Assembly (NCBI GenBank): GCA_017483735.1
Contig: JAFUVF010000025.1
Span: 1-33,617, forward strand
Length of the DNA: 33,617 nt
Origin: Lachnospiraceae bacterium
Lineage (GTDB): Bacteria; Bacillota; Clostridia; Lachnospirales; Lachnospiraceae
Direction of reading: 5' to 3'
The notes under the pieces are model-generated. The model did not search any database and was not told where the DNA came from. It saw nothing but the letters and a program-made list of their open reading frames with translations. Positions within the stretch are counted from its first letter, which is position 1; every line of letters begins with the position of its first letter. The translations under genes were made by a program, and so were the position numbers. Of this stretch, positions 26,135-33,617 are shown one piece after another.

Positions 26135-27494
26135 ATGAACGGAATTTTACTTACCCAGAATACTACGCCCATATTCAGATATGTGGTGTGGATTCTCGGA
26201 AAAATTATGGAGGGGATATTCTTTGTACTGGATAAAGTAGGTATCCCCAACATAGGCTTGTCTATTATTTTCTTTACGATAGTTATAAACCTGATACTTT
26301 TGCCCATAACTATCAAGCAGCAGAAGTTTTCAAAGCTTTCTGCCAAGATGCAGCCCGAAATTACGGAGATAAGAAAAAAGTATGAGAATAAGAAGGACAG
26401 AAAATTCACAGATGGCGATGAATACCGAAATTCAGGCGCTCTATGCCAAATACGGCGTATCTCCCACAGGAAGCTGTGCATATCTTCTTATACAAATGCC
26501 TATACTTTTCGCACTCTACAGAGTAATCTATCAGATGCCTGCATATGTGGCGCAGATAGGCAATACCTTTGGAGTTTTGGCGGATAAAATCATATCCGAC
26601 GACAAAGCGGCTTTTCTTCAAAATGCGGTGGATGAAAACGGAGAGGCTGTAGGGGAGATTTCCAAGGCTGTGGCAATGTATTCCAAAAATCTTGCAGCAG
26701 AGGGAAATTTAAAGAACGGCGTAATTGATGTGTTAAACAAATTATCCACATCAGATATGCACTTTATATCCAAGCATTACGGACTTTCTGAACTTCAATA
26801 CAACGGAAGCAGGATTTTGAGTACAATTACGGAAAATTCTGACGGTACTCTAACCGTGGTAAAGAGAGGACTTATCGACACCTACAACAATTTCCTCGGA
26901 TTAAATATCGGTAATTCGCCGTGGTATACTATTAAGGAAGCTTTCAGTGCGCATAATTATCTTTTGATAGTGGGCGCAGCAATGATTCCAATACTTGCGG
27001 CTCTCACGCAGTGGATAAATGTTAAGCTTATGCCCCAGCAGAACAATGACAATTCCGGGGACGAGCAGGCGCAGGCTATGGCAAATTCAATGAAGACAAT
27101 GAATACCTTTATGCCTCTTATGTCCGCTTATTTCTGCTTTACACTTCCCTCCGGTATGGGACTTTACTGGGTTGCCGGCGCAATAGTAAGGAGTATACAG
27201 CAGGTAGTCATCAACAAGCATATAGACAAGATTGATTTTGATAAGCTTATTGAAAAGAATGCCAAGAAGAGCGCCAAAAAAATAGAGAAGCAGAAGGCAC
27301 AGGCGGAGAGAATGGCAGCGTATGCAAGCGTAAATACGAAGAGCATCCAGTCGAGAGTCAATAATTACAATAATAAGGCGGAAGATTCTTCACAGAATAA
27401 CACCTCTCAGGCAGGCAGCACAAATTCAGCAGCTCCCGGAAGCATAGCAGCAAGAGCAAATATGGTAAGAGATTATAATAATAAGAATAAATAA
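26135..27494 (+). CDS. yidC: Membrane protein insertase YidC/OxaA, reading frame broken by one base
   Basis: Two adjoining frames together make one YidC of about 450 residues. The first (from ATG 26135, with AGGAG about 11 nt upstream) gives MNGILLTQNTTPIF, the first membrane segment and KQQKFSKLSAKMQPEITEIRKKYENKKD. The second continues NSQMAMNTEIQALYAKYGVSPTGSCAYLLIQMPILFALYRVIY to the basic C-terminal tail. The switch falls at the four A's at 26401-26404; removing one A joins the frames without losing a residue of the family pattern. YidC is usually essential, so a sequencing error or a recent lesion is likelier than long-standing loss; recoding cannot be excluded. A roughly 140-residue loop precedes the later membrane segments. 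Confidence 0.9.
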
Positions 27495-27512
27495 ATCAAA
27501 GGAGATAAAAAA

Positions 27513-28400
27513 ATGGCAGATTATATAGAATTTTCGGCAAAGACAAAATCGGATGCTATAACAGAGGCTTGTCAGAAACTTTCCGTAACCAGCGACAGAC
27601 TGGATTATGTGGTGGTTGATGAAGGAAGCGCAGGATTTCTCGGAATTGGTTCAAAGCCTGTAATCATCAAGGCAAGAGTCAAGGAGGATGCAGTAAGTGA
27701 GGTTGAGGATGTAAAGACTATTCTCAAGGAGAATAAGCCTGAATACAAGAATAACAGAAATAATAAGAGAGATAACAGAGAAAATAAGAGTAACAGGGAG
27801 AATAATGCAAATAAAGCCTCCGATGAAAAAAATGAAAAACCCTCAGAAAGCAAGCGTCGTGAGCGCTCCCAGATCAAGATTTTGAGCGAGGAGGAGGCAA
27901 AAACCGCAGGAGAAGAAGCAAAGAAGTTTTTGACTGATGTATTCTCCGCAATGGGAATGAGCGTAAATGTAGCCACAAGCTACAATTTTAACGACGGAAA
28001 CTTAAATATAGAGCTTTCCGGAGATGATATGGGTGTGCTTATCGGAAAGAGAGGTCAGACACTCGATTCACTCCAATATCTCTCATCTCTTGTGGTAAAT
28101 AAGGGAACCGCAGAGTATATACGCGTGAAGGTGGATACTGAGGATTACAGGAGCAGACGCCGTGAAACCCTCGAAAATCTCGCAAAGAATATTGCATACA
28201 AGGTTAAGAGAACACGCCGTTCAGTATCCTTGGAGCCTATGAATCCTTATGAGAGGCGCATTATCCATTCCGCTCTTCAGAATGATCAGTATGTTTCAAC
28301 TCATTCTGAGGGAGATGAGCCCTATAGGAGAGTGGTTGTAACCTTGAAAAACGGCGGCGGAAGATACAACAGAAGCAGAAATTATAATAACAACAGATAA
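27513..28400 (+). CDS. jag: RNA-binding protein Jag/KhpB (SpoIIIJ-associated)
   Basis: 295 residues. Jag-N domain (about 1-55), a low-complexity linker rich in Asn, Arg, Lys and Glu (about 68-120), a KH domain with the GxxG loop LIGKRGQTL (about 160-205) and an R3H domain (about 212-280), then an Asn/Arg tail (GGGRYNRSRNYNNNR). KhpB proteins bind RNA, usually with KhpA, and affect cell elongation and division in Gram-positives. It is 18 bp after yidC, its usual neighbour. AAAGGAG precedes the start. Confidence 0.95.
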   Translation: MADYIEFSAKTKSDAITEACQKLSVTSDRLDYVVVDEGSAGFLGIGSKPVIIKARVKEDAVSEVEDVKTILKENKPEYKNNRNNKRDNRENKSNRENNANKASDEKNEKPSESKRRERSQIKILSEEEAKTAGEEAKKFLTDVFSAMGMSVNVATSYNFNDGNLNIELSGDDMGVLIGKRGQTLDSLQYLSSLVVNKGTAEYIRVKVDTEDYRSRRRETLENLAKNIAYKVKRTRRSVSLEPMNPYERRIIHSALQNDQYVSTHSEGDEPYRRVVVTLKNGGGRYNRSRNYNNNR

Positions 28401-29807
28401 ATGCAGAGCACTATAGCGGCAATAAGCACCGGACTTACGGAATCCGGAATAAGCGTAATAAGAGTAAGCGGTGATGAAGCCTTCTCCATTGTAGATAAAT
28501 GCTTTCTAAGCAAATCCTTGGAGAAGGCTTTGCTTAAATATTCTCCAAATACAGTGCATTTAGGGTTTATCGCAGATAATAATGATGAGATTATAGATGA
28601 GGCCTTGGTTACGGTCTTTAAGTCGCCACGAAGCTATACCGGGGAGGATACTGTAGAGATATCATGTCACGGCGGAATACTTGTGACAAAAAGAATACTT
28701 GATACAGTACTTAAAAATGGCGCTGTCCTTGCGGAGCCGGGAGAATTTACAAAGAGAGCCTTCCTAAACGGCAAGCTTGACCTTTCAGAGGCAGAGGCAG
28801 TGATGGATGTTATTTCGTCAAAAAATGATTTGGCGCTCTCTGCTTCCGTGAAAAATCTAAACGGCGCATTGTCAAAAAGGGTTAGGGCTATAAGACAGAA
28901 AATACTTGATGAGCTCTCATTCATAGAGGCTGCCCTTGACGACCCGGAGCATATGAGTCTGGATGGATACAGGGATGATTTATCCGATAAGCTGGATGGG
29001 CTTATAAGTGAGCTTAAGGCTTTGATAAGCTCTGCGGACAACGGAAAAATCGTTAAGGAAGGCATTTCCACAGTTATACTCGGTAAGCCAAATGCGGGAA
29101 AATCTTCCTTATTAAATATACTCCTTGGGGAGAACCGCGCTATTGTTACTGATATAGAGGGTACTACAAGGGATACCCTGGAGGAGAACATAAATATCTC
29201 AGGAATATCCCTAAATATCGCAGATACTGCCGGAATCAGGGAATCGGACAACCCTATAGAAAAGTTAGGCGTCGAGAGAGCTATGGAGCATGCAAAAAAC
29301 GCTGACCTTATAATATATGTAGTGGATGCGTCCAAAAGGCTTTCGGATACGGAAAAGATTATCGATATTGTCAAAAGAAAGAAAACCATTGTGCTTTTAA
29401 ATAAGTCGGATTTGTCCACGGTTGTGAGTGAGGCTGATATATACAAAGCTTTTGGTATTGATAATAATATAACCTCTGGATTTCGTATAATAAAGACAAG
29501 CACTAAGGATATTTCGGAAAATTTTGGCTTGGAGGAATTTGAGGCTGTTCTTAATGATATGTTTTTTGGCGGAATTATCGGACATAATGATGAGATAATG
29601 ATTACAAATATGCGGCATAAGGAGGCTTTGTCCTCGGCGTTAAGCTCATTAAAGCTTGTGAAAAAAAGCATTGATGACAATATGGAGGAGGATTTCTTTT
29701 CTATTGATCTTATGGCGGCATATGCGGAGCTTGGAAAAATAATCGGGGAAGCAGTTGAGGAAGACCTTGTGGAGCAGATATTTTCAAAGTTTTGTATGGG
29801 AAAATAA
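28401..29807 (+). CDS. mnmE: tRNA-modifying GTPase MnmE
   Basis: 468 residues. With MnmG it makes the 5-carboxymethylaminomethyl group at wobble uridine 34 of several tRNAs. The N-terminal tetrahydrofolate-binding domain, the inserted G domain (Walker A GKPNAGKSS 228-236, DTAG 275-278, NKSD) and the C-terminal Cys motif FCMGK, with C465 at the very end, are all seen. It starts immediately after the jag stop and ends 3 bp before mnmG. Confidence 0.98.
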   Translation: MQSTIAAISTGLTESGISVIRVSGDEAFSIVDKCFLSKSLEKALLKYSPNTVHLGFIADNNDEIIDEALVTVFKSPRSYTGEDTVEISCHGGILVTKRILDTVLKNGAVLAEPGEFTKRAFLNGKLDLSEAEAVMDVISSKNDLALSASVKNLNGALSKRVRAIRQKILDELSFIEAALDDPEHMSLDGYRDDLSDKLDGLISELKALISSADNGKIVKEGISTVILGKPNAGKSSLLNILLGENRAIVTDIEGTTRDTLEENINISGISLNIADTAGIRESDNPIEKLGVERAMEHAKNADLIIYVVDASKRLSDTEKIIDIVKRKKTIVLLNKSDLSTVVSEADIYKAFGIDNNITSGFRIIKTSTKDISENFGLEEFEAVLNDMFFGGIIGHNDEIMITNMRHKEALSSALSSLKLVKKSIDDNMEEDFFSIDLMAAYAELGKIIGEAVEEDLVEQIFSKFCMGK

Positions 29808-29810
29808 AGT

Positions 29811-31757
29811 ATGGCAGAAATCAGGGAAAAGGTTGATGTATGTGTGATAGGCGCCGGACATGCTGGCTGCGAGGCTGCGCTTGCCTGTGCGAGGCTTGGA
29901 CTTGAAACGGTAATATTCACCGTTTCCGTGGATTCCATTGCTCTTATGCCCTGCAATCCCAATATAGGAGGCTCTTCAAAGGGACATCTTGTGAGGGAGC
30001 TTGACGCTCTCGGCGGAGAGATGGGCAAAAATATCGACAAAACCTTTATACAATCGAAAATGCTCAACGCCTCAAAGGGACCAGCGGTACATTCCCTCCG
30101 TGCGCAGGCGGACAAGCAGGATTATTCCCGCTCTATGAGAAAGGTTTTGGAAAATCAGGAGCACCTCACAATAAAGCAGGCGGAGGTCTGTGAGCTTCTA
30201 TATGAAAAAATTTATGATACTGATGTCACTTTTAATAATGGGGGCTCATCCGAAGCTACAAGGGAAGCAGGAAAGCTCATAACCGGTGTAAAGACCTTTA
30301 CCGGAACAATCTATGAATGCAGGGCTGTAATAATCTGCACCGGAACATATTTAAATGCAAGATGTCTGTGCGGCGAAGCCATTACCTATACCGGACCCAA
30401 CGGACTTATGGCGGCGACACATCTTTCGGATTCCTTAAAAGAGCTGGGAGTAGAGCTCAGACGCTTCAAGACCGGAACCCCCGCAAGAATGGACAGACGC
30501 AGCCTTGATTTTTCCAAGATGGAGGAGCAGCTCGGAGATGAGAGGATTGTACCCTTTTCATCTTCGACAGACCCGGATTCCATTCAGAAGGAACAGGTCA
30601 AGTGCTACCTCACATATACTAATGAAGAAACTCATAGGATCATCAGGGATAATCTTGACAGAAGCCCGATATATGCCGGAATTATAGAGGGTACAGGTCC
30701 GAGGTACTGCCCCTCCATAGAGGATAAGGTGGTTAAATTTGCGGACAAAAAGCGGCATCAGATATTTATAGAGCCGGAAGGCTTGTATACGAATGAAATG
30801 TATCTAAGCGGAATGTCCTCTTCTCTTCCGGAGGATGTGCAGATCAGAATGTACCGCACCGTGCCGGGACTTGAAAACTGTAGGATGGTTAGGAACGCTT
30901 ATGCAATAGAGTATGACTGTATCAACGCAAAGCAGCTCCTTCCCACACTTGAATTTAAAAACATTTCGGGGCTCTTTGCCGGAGGTCAGTTTAACGGAAG
31001 CAGCGGCTATGAGGAGGCTGCAGCGCAGGGACTTATTGCAGGAATAAATGCTGCGATGAAGCTTCTTAATAAGGAGCCTCTGATACTTGATCGGTCAGAG
31101 AGCTATATTGGTGTACTCATAGATGACCTTGTGACAAAGGACAACAGGGAGCCATATAGAATGATGACCTCGAGAGCCGAGTACAGGCTGCTCTTACGTC
31201 AGGACAATGCGGATTTGAGACTCCGTAAATATGGATACAGGATAGGACTTGTTGCAAAGGATATTTATGATAAAGTTGTCATTAAACAAAGGCAGATAGA
31301 GGATGAAGTAAAAAGACTTAAAGAAACCTTTGTGGGCGCAGGGAAAAATGTGCAGGCATTTATGGAGGCGCATAAAAGCTCCCCTCTTAAAACCGCAACA
31401 TCTCTTGCGGAGCTTATATGCAGACCGGAGCTTTCTTATGAGGATATAGAGGAGCTTGACACTGGGAGAAGCGATATTCCCTTACCCTGTGATGTGATTG
31501 AACAGGTTGAGATAGAAATAAAGTATGAGGGATACATAGAAAGACAGCAAAGACAGGTTGAACACTTTAAAAAGCTTGAAAAAAAGCTTATTCCCTCTGA
31601 TATAGATTATGATGATGTCAAATCTCTGCGGCTCGAAGCCAGACAGAAGCTAAAGGAGTTTAAGCCAATCTCCATAGGGCAGGCGTCGAGAATATCCGGC
31701 GTATCCCCTGCGGATGTGTCCGTGTTACTTATATATCTTGAAGGTAAGAGGGCTTAG
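29811..31757 (+). CDS. mnmG: tRNA uridine-5-carboxymethylaminomethyl(34) synthase MnmG
   Basis: 648 residues. The FAD-binding partner of MnmE; dinucleotide-binding motif [14 protein letters not shown] at 12-25, and family segments [49 protein letters not shown] and [18 protein letters not shown]. The C-terminal domain that contacts MnmE and tRNA is complete. It lies in the conserved jag-mnmE-mnmG-rsmG order. Confidence 0.98.
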   Translation: MAEIREKVDVCVIGAGHAGCEAALACARLGLETVIFTVSVDSIALMPCNPNIGGSSKGHLVRELDALGGEMGKNIDKTFIQSKMLNASKGPAVHSLRAQADKQDYSRSMRKVLENQEHLTIKQAEVCELLYEKIYDTDVTFNNGGSSEATREAGKLITGVKTFTGTIYECRAVIICTGTYLNARCLCGEAITYTGPNGLMAATHLSDSLKELGVELRRFKTGTPARMDRRSLDFSKMEEQLGDERIVPFSSSTDPDSIQKEQVKCYLTYTNEETHRIIRDNLDRSPIYAGIIEGTGPRYCPSIEDKVVKFADKKRHQIFIEPEGLYTNEMYLSGMSSSLPEDVQIRMYRTVPGLENCRMVRNAYAIEYDCINAKQLLPTLEFKNISGLFAGGQFNGSSGYEEAAAQGLIAGINAAMKLLNKEPLILDRSESYIGVLIDDLVTKDNREPYRMMTSRAEYRLLLRQDNADLRLRKYGYRIGLVAKDIYDKVVIKQRQIEDEVKRLKETFVGAGKNVQAFMEAHKSSPLKTATSLAELICRPELSYEDIEELDTGRSDIPLPCDVIEQVEIEIKYEGYIERQQRQVEHFKKLEKKLIPSDIDYDDVKSLRLEARQKLKEFKPISIGQASRISGVSPADVSVLLIYLEGKRA

Positions 31758-31758
31758 T

Positions 31759-32484
31759 ATGGCAGAATATGAAACCTCAAAGCTTTTATCGGATTTGGAA
31801 GCTCTCGGCATATCAATAGATGATGAAAAGCTCTCACAGCTTATGAAATATTACGAAATGCTCATAGAGACCAATAAGGTTATGAATCTTACTGCCATAA
31901 CAGAGTTTGATGATGTTATGAAGAAGCATTTCGTAGACAGCCTTTCGATAGTAAAGACTGATGTATTTAAGGAGGAAGCTTCCTTAATAGATATAGGAAC
32001 AGGTGCGGGCTTTCCCGGACTTGTGCTCAAAATAGTCTTTCCTGCGCTTAAGGTTACTCTGCTTGATTCTTTGAATAAAAGGATAAATTTTCTCAATTCC
32101 GTGATTGAGGAATTAAACCTCAAAAATATTGAGGCGATACACGGCAGGGCTGAGGAGCTTGCAAAAAATTCTAAGTACCGCGAGCAGTATGATCTTTGTG
32201 TGTCGAGGGCAGTGGCAAATATGTCCACCCTTTCCGAATACTGCCTGCCCTTTGTGTCGATAGGAGGATACTTTATTCCGTATAAGTCCGAGAAAATCTC
32301 AGAGGAATTGAATGCAGCGAAAAAGGCTTTGCTTTTATTGGGAGGAAGCTTAAAGGAGCAGGTAGAATTTATGCTCCCCGCTTCCGATATATATAGAAAT
32401 CTTGTAGTAGTTAAAAAGGAGAAGCCATCTCCGAAGAAATTTCCCCGCAAGGCTGGAATGCCTGCAAAGGAACCTCTATGCTAG
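31759..32484 (+). CDS. rsmG: 16S rRNA (guanine-527-N7)-methyltransferase RsmG
   Basis: 241 residues from ATG 31759, which lies one base after the mnmG stop and has AGAGGG about 7 nt upstream; the longer in-frame start would read inside mnmG. The SAM-binding motif is LIDIGTGAGFPGLVLK (about 76-91), and NLTAITEFDDVMKKHFVDSL and CVSRAVANMSTLSEYCLPF are family segments. It overlaps the HAD gene by 7 bp. Confidence 0.97.
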   Translation: MAEYETSKLLSDLEALGISIDDEKLSQLMKYYEMLIETNKVMNLTAITEFDDVMKKHFVDSLSIVKTDVFKEEASLIDIGTGAGFPGLVLKIVFPALKVTLLDSLNKRINFLNSVIEELNLKNIEAIHGRAEELAKNSKYREQYDLCVSRAVANMSTLSEYCLPFVSIGGYFIPYKSEKISEELNAAKKALLLLGGSLKEQVEFMLPASDIYRNLVVVKKEKPSPKKFPRKAGMPAKEPLC

Positions 32485-33146
32485 ATTATAATTCGTTTGA
32501 AGCTGTAGTATTCGATATGGACGGAGTCATATTTGATTCCGAGCGTGTGATTCTGGAATGCTGGGCAGAGTTTGCGGATAAAAATAATATCAAGGATATC
32601 CAGAAAAATCTGATAAAATGTATCGGAACTACTGCCGGCAAGACCAGGGAGATAATGCTTGAGGCTTATGGGGAGAGCTTCCCCTATGATGAATATGCAG
32701 GGAAGGTGTCGGCGGATTTTCACAGAAAATATGATGGCGGAAGACTTCCTATGAAGGATGGGATTATTCCTCTTCTCAAATTCCTTAAGGAGAATAACAA
32801 AAGGATAGCGCTCGCCTCCTCTACAAAAAGAAAAAATGTCATAGATCAGCTTACCGATGCCGGAATTATAAAATATTTTGATGAGATTATCACAGGGGAT
32901 ATGGTTACAAGGAGTAAGCCGGAGCCCGATATATTTTTAAAGGCATGTGAGAAAATTTCCACTCTGCCGAAATGTGCCTATGCCATAGAGGATTCCTACA
33001 ACGGAATACGTGCCGCCTCTGCAGGAGGCTTAAGACCAATAATGGTTCCGGACATTGTCCCAGCAGATGATGAAATGATTAGACTTTCGGAGGTGGTGCT
33101 AAAAAATGCGGATGAGGTCAAGGAATATTTGGCGGCGAGGGTGTAA
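32478..33146 (+). CDS. HAD-superfamily phosphatase (beta-phosphoglucomutase/phosphatase-like)
   Basis: 222 residues. HAD motif I is VVFDMDGVIFDSE with nucleophile D13 and acid D15; motif II is S114/S115 (LASST); motif III is K147 (RSKPEP); motif IV is E171-D172 (IEDSYNG). The small helical cap after motif I groups it with beta-phosphoglucomutase-like and phosphoglycolate/sugar-phosphate phosphatases; the substrate is not decidable. The start overlaps the rsmG stop by 7 bp, so it is translated from the same message, although a HAD gene is not a usual member of this cluster. No hairpin follows immediately. Confidence 0.92.
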   Translation: MLDYNSFEAVVFDMDGVIFDSERVILECWAEFADKNNIKDIQKNLIKCIGTTAGKTREIMLEAYGESFPYDEYAGKVSADFHRKYDGGRLPMKDGIIPLLKFLKENNKRIALASSTKRKNVIDQLTDAGIIKYFDEIITGDMVTRSKPEPDIFLKACEKISTLPKCAYAIEDSYNGIRAASAGGLRPIMVPDIVPADDEMIRLSEVVLKNADEVKEYLAARV

Positions 33147-33282
33147 AAAGTTAAGTGCAAAGCAAACCCAAGAGACTGAAAAATATATTGCAGATATTTA
33201 ATAAAATTTGAGCATAACCCAAATTATTTAAGATGAAACGAAAATAAAGTTGTTATTATCAATATATAGAAATGCAAATAAT

Positions 33283-33298
33283 TGTTTCACGTGAAACA
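33283..33298. other. parS: parS centromere-like site 1
   Basis: TGTTTCACGTGAAACA, a perfect 16-bp palindrome identical to the parS consensus bound by ParB/Spo0J, which loads there, spreads and recruits SMC for chromosome segregation. It lies about 8 kb from oriC. Confidence 0.97.
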
Positions 33299-33330
33299 TT
33301 TTTTTGAAAATTAAATCAAAATCAAGATAA

Positions 33331-33346
33331 TGTTTCACGTGAAACA
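33331..33346. other. parS: parS centromere-like site 2
   Basis: A second perfect TGTTTCACGTGAAACA, 48 bp (start to start) from the first. Half-sites GTGAAACA follow at 33376-33383 and 33398-33405, and GTTTCAC at 33413-33419. Confidence 0.97.
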
Positions 33347-33348
33347 TA

Positions 33349-33357
33349 TTATCCACA
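33349..33357 (+). other. Consensus DnaA box next to parS
   Basis: TTATCCACA, a perfect match, 2 bp after the second parS site and about 8 kb from oriC. It may be chance, or a titration or coordination site for DnaA and ParB. Confidence 0.6.
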
Positions 33358-33552
33358 AAATATTGAAGATGAAATGTGAAACATTTTAGAATATTCTGTG
33401 AAACAGGTATAAGTTTCACGGAGACAGGACTAGATGTTGTGGATGAGTAATTTATGATAGTATTTAAATAAATCGAAATTTGTCTAATTACTTCATCGAC
33501 TTTCCTTCATTTACAAGGCTTGTGAGCCTTTATATAGTGATCGGATTACGGT

Positions 33553-33600
33553 TTTCCCTTGTTTTTGCCCTTATGAGGCAGATACAAGGGAAACTTTTTT
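33553..33600 (+). terminator. Strong intrinsic terminator at right edge
   Basis: tttcccttg (33553-33561) pairs with caagggaaa (33585-33593), with an inner tgcc/ggca stem, followed by cttttttatc. The plus-strand T run marks the end of the oriC-distal transcript, probably that of the rnpA-to-HAD cluster. Confidence 0.85.
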
Positions 33601-33617
33601 ATCCGACTACTTTATCC

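Larger units (their letters stand above)
33147..33617. other. Intergenic region with parS sites at right edge, no gene seen
   Basis: 471 bp without a plausible gene. It holds two parS sites, several parS half-sites, one consensus DnaA box (33349-33357), a small hairpin (aaggct/agcctt, 33515-33530) and a strong terminator (33553-33600). This is the place where parA/soj and parB/spo0J commonly lie in Firmicutes origins; neither starts inside the window. Confidence 0.7.

Noticed and set aside
28667..30115. Long open frame of 482 codons on the minus strand, antisense to mnmE and mnmG
   Set aside because: Serine/isoleucine-rich shadow of two well-identified genes, with no ribosome binding site or known domain.
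33349..33357. Second replication origin at the DnaA box near parS
   Set aside because: One isolated box with no cluster or unwinding element; the oriC flanking dnaA is complete.
33228..33419. 63-codon minus-strand frame over the parS sites
   Set aside because: It is a translation of the parS palindromes and AT-rich DNA (repeated MFHVKH), without a ribosome binding site.

Overview
The window is chromosomal DNA from a low-to-mid GC Gram-positive bacterium, most likely a Lachnospiraceae-type clostridium. The inference rests on the gene order rsmG-mnmG-mnmE-jag-yidC-yidD-rnpA-rpmH | oriC | dnaA-dnaN-yaaA-recF-gyrB-gyrA, on an Rpn (PD-(D/E)XK) nuclease gene, on secreted repeats of the FDPxYYA...EGRKPYA type, and on degenerate MoxR / DUF2201 / SpoVK-like genes. 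No 16S rRNA or species marker is present, so the family call is an inference.

Layout. 1-121: tail of an unidentified plus-strand gene. 390-3869: a minus-strand unit. In transcription order it holds remnants of a DUF2201-like metallopeptidase gene, a SpoVK/CbbX-like AAA+ gene and a MoxR-like AAA+ gene, then a roughly 390-nt non-coding segment closed by complementary ends and containing a tRNA-like fold with an oversized anticodon arm, then a metallophosphoesterase and two unidentified proteins. 3997-6103: a membrane-anchored protein and a D-Ala-D-Ala carboxypeptidase on plus. 6054-7870: a two-gene cassette of unknown function (membrane coiled-coil protein plus partner) behind a promoter whose spacer holds a run of seven G/C pairs. 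8057-9348: an Rpn nuclease gene lying between two near-identical 80-bp copies of the 3' end of a secreted-repeat gene. 9272-12694: secreted repeat protein, heparinase II/III-like protein and discoidin-domain protein. 12795-16190: a complete nicotinamide-to-NAD+ salvage operon (pncA, pncB, nadE, nadD). 16299-25011: gyrA, gyrB, recF, yaaA, dnaN, dnaA.

The replication origin is recognisable as two DnaA-box clusters flanking dnaA. From there rpmH, rnpA, yidD, yidC, jag, mnmE, mnmG, rsmG and a HAD phosphatase run on plus, so genes on both sides are transcribed away from oriC. Downstream, two perfect parS sites, several half-sites and a consensus DnaA box precede a strong terminator. parA/parB probably follow beyond the right edge.

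Anomalies: yidC is split by a one-base shift in a short A run; GyrB carries an acidic insertion of about 85 residues; the tRNA-like element and the decayed AAA+/metallopeptidase genes form the least explained part of the window.
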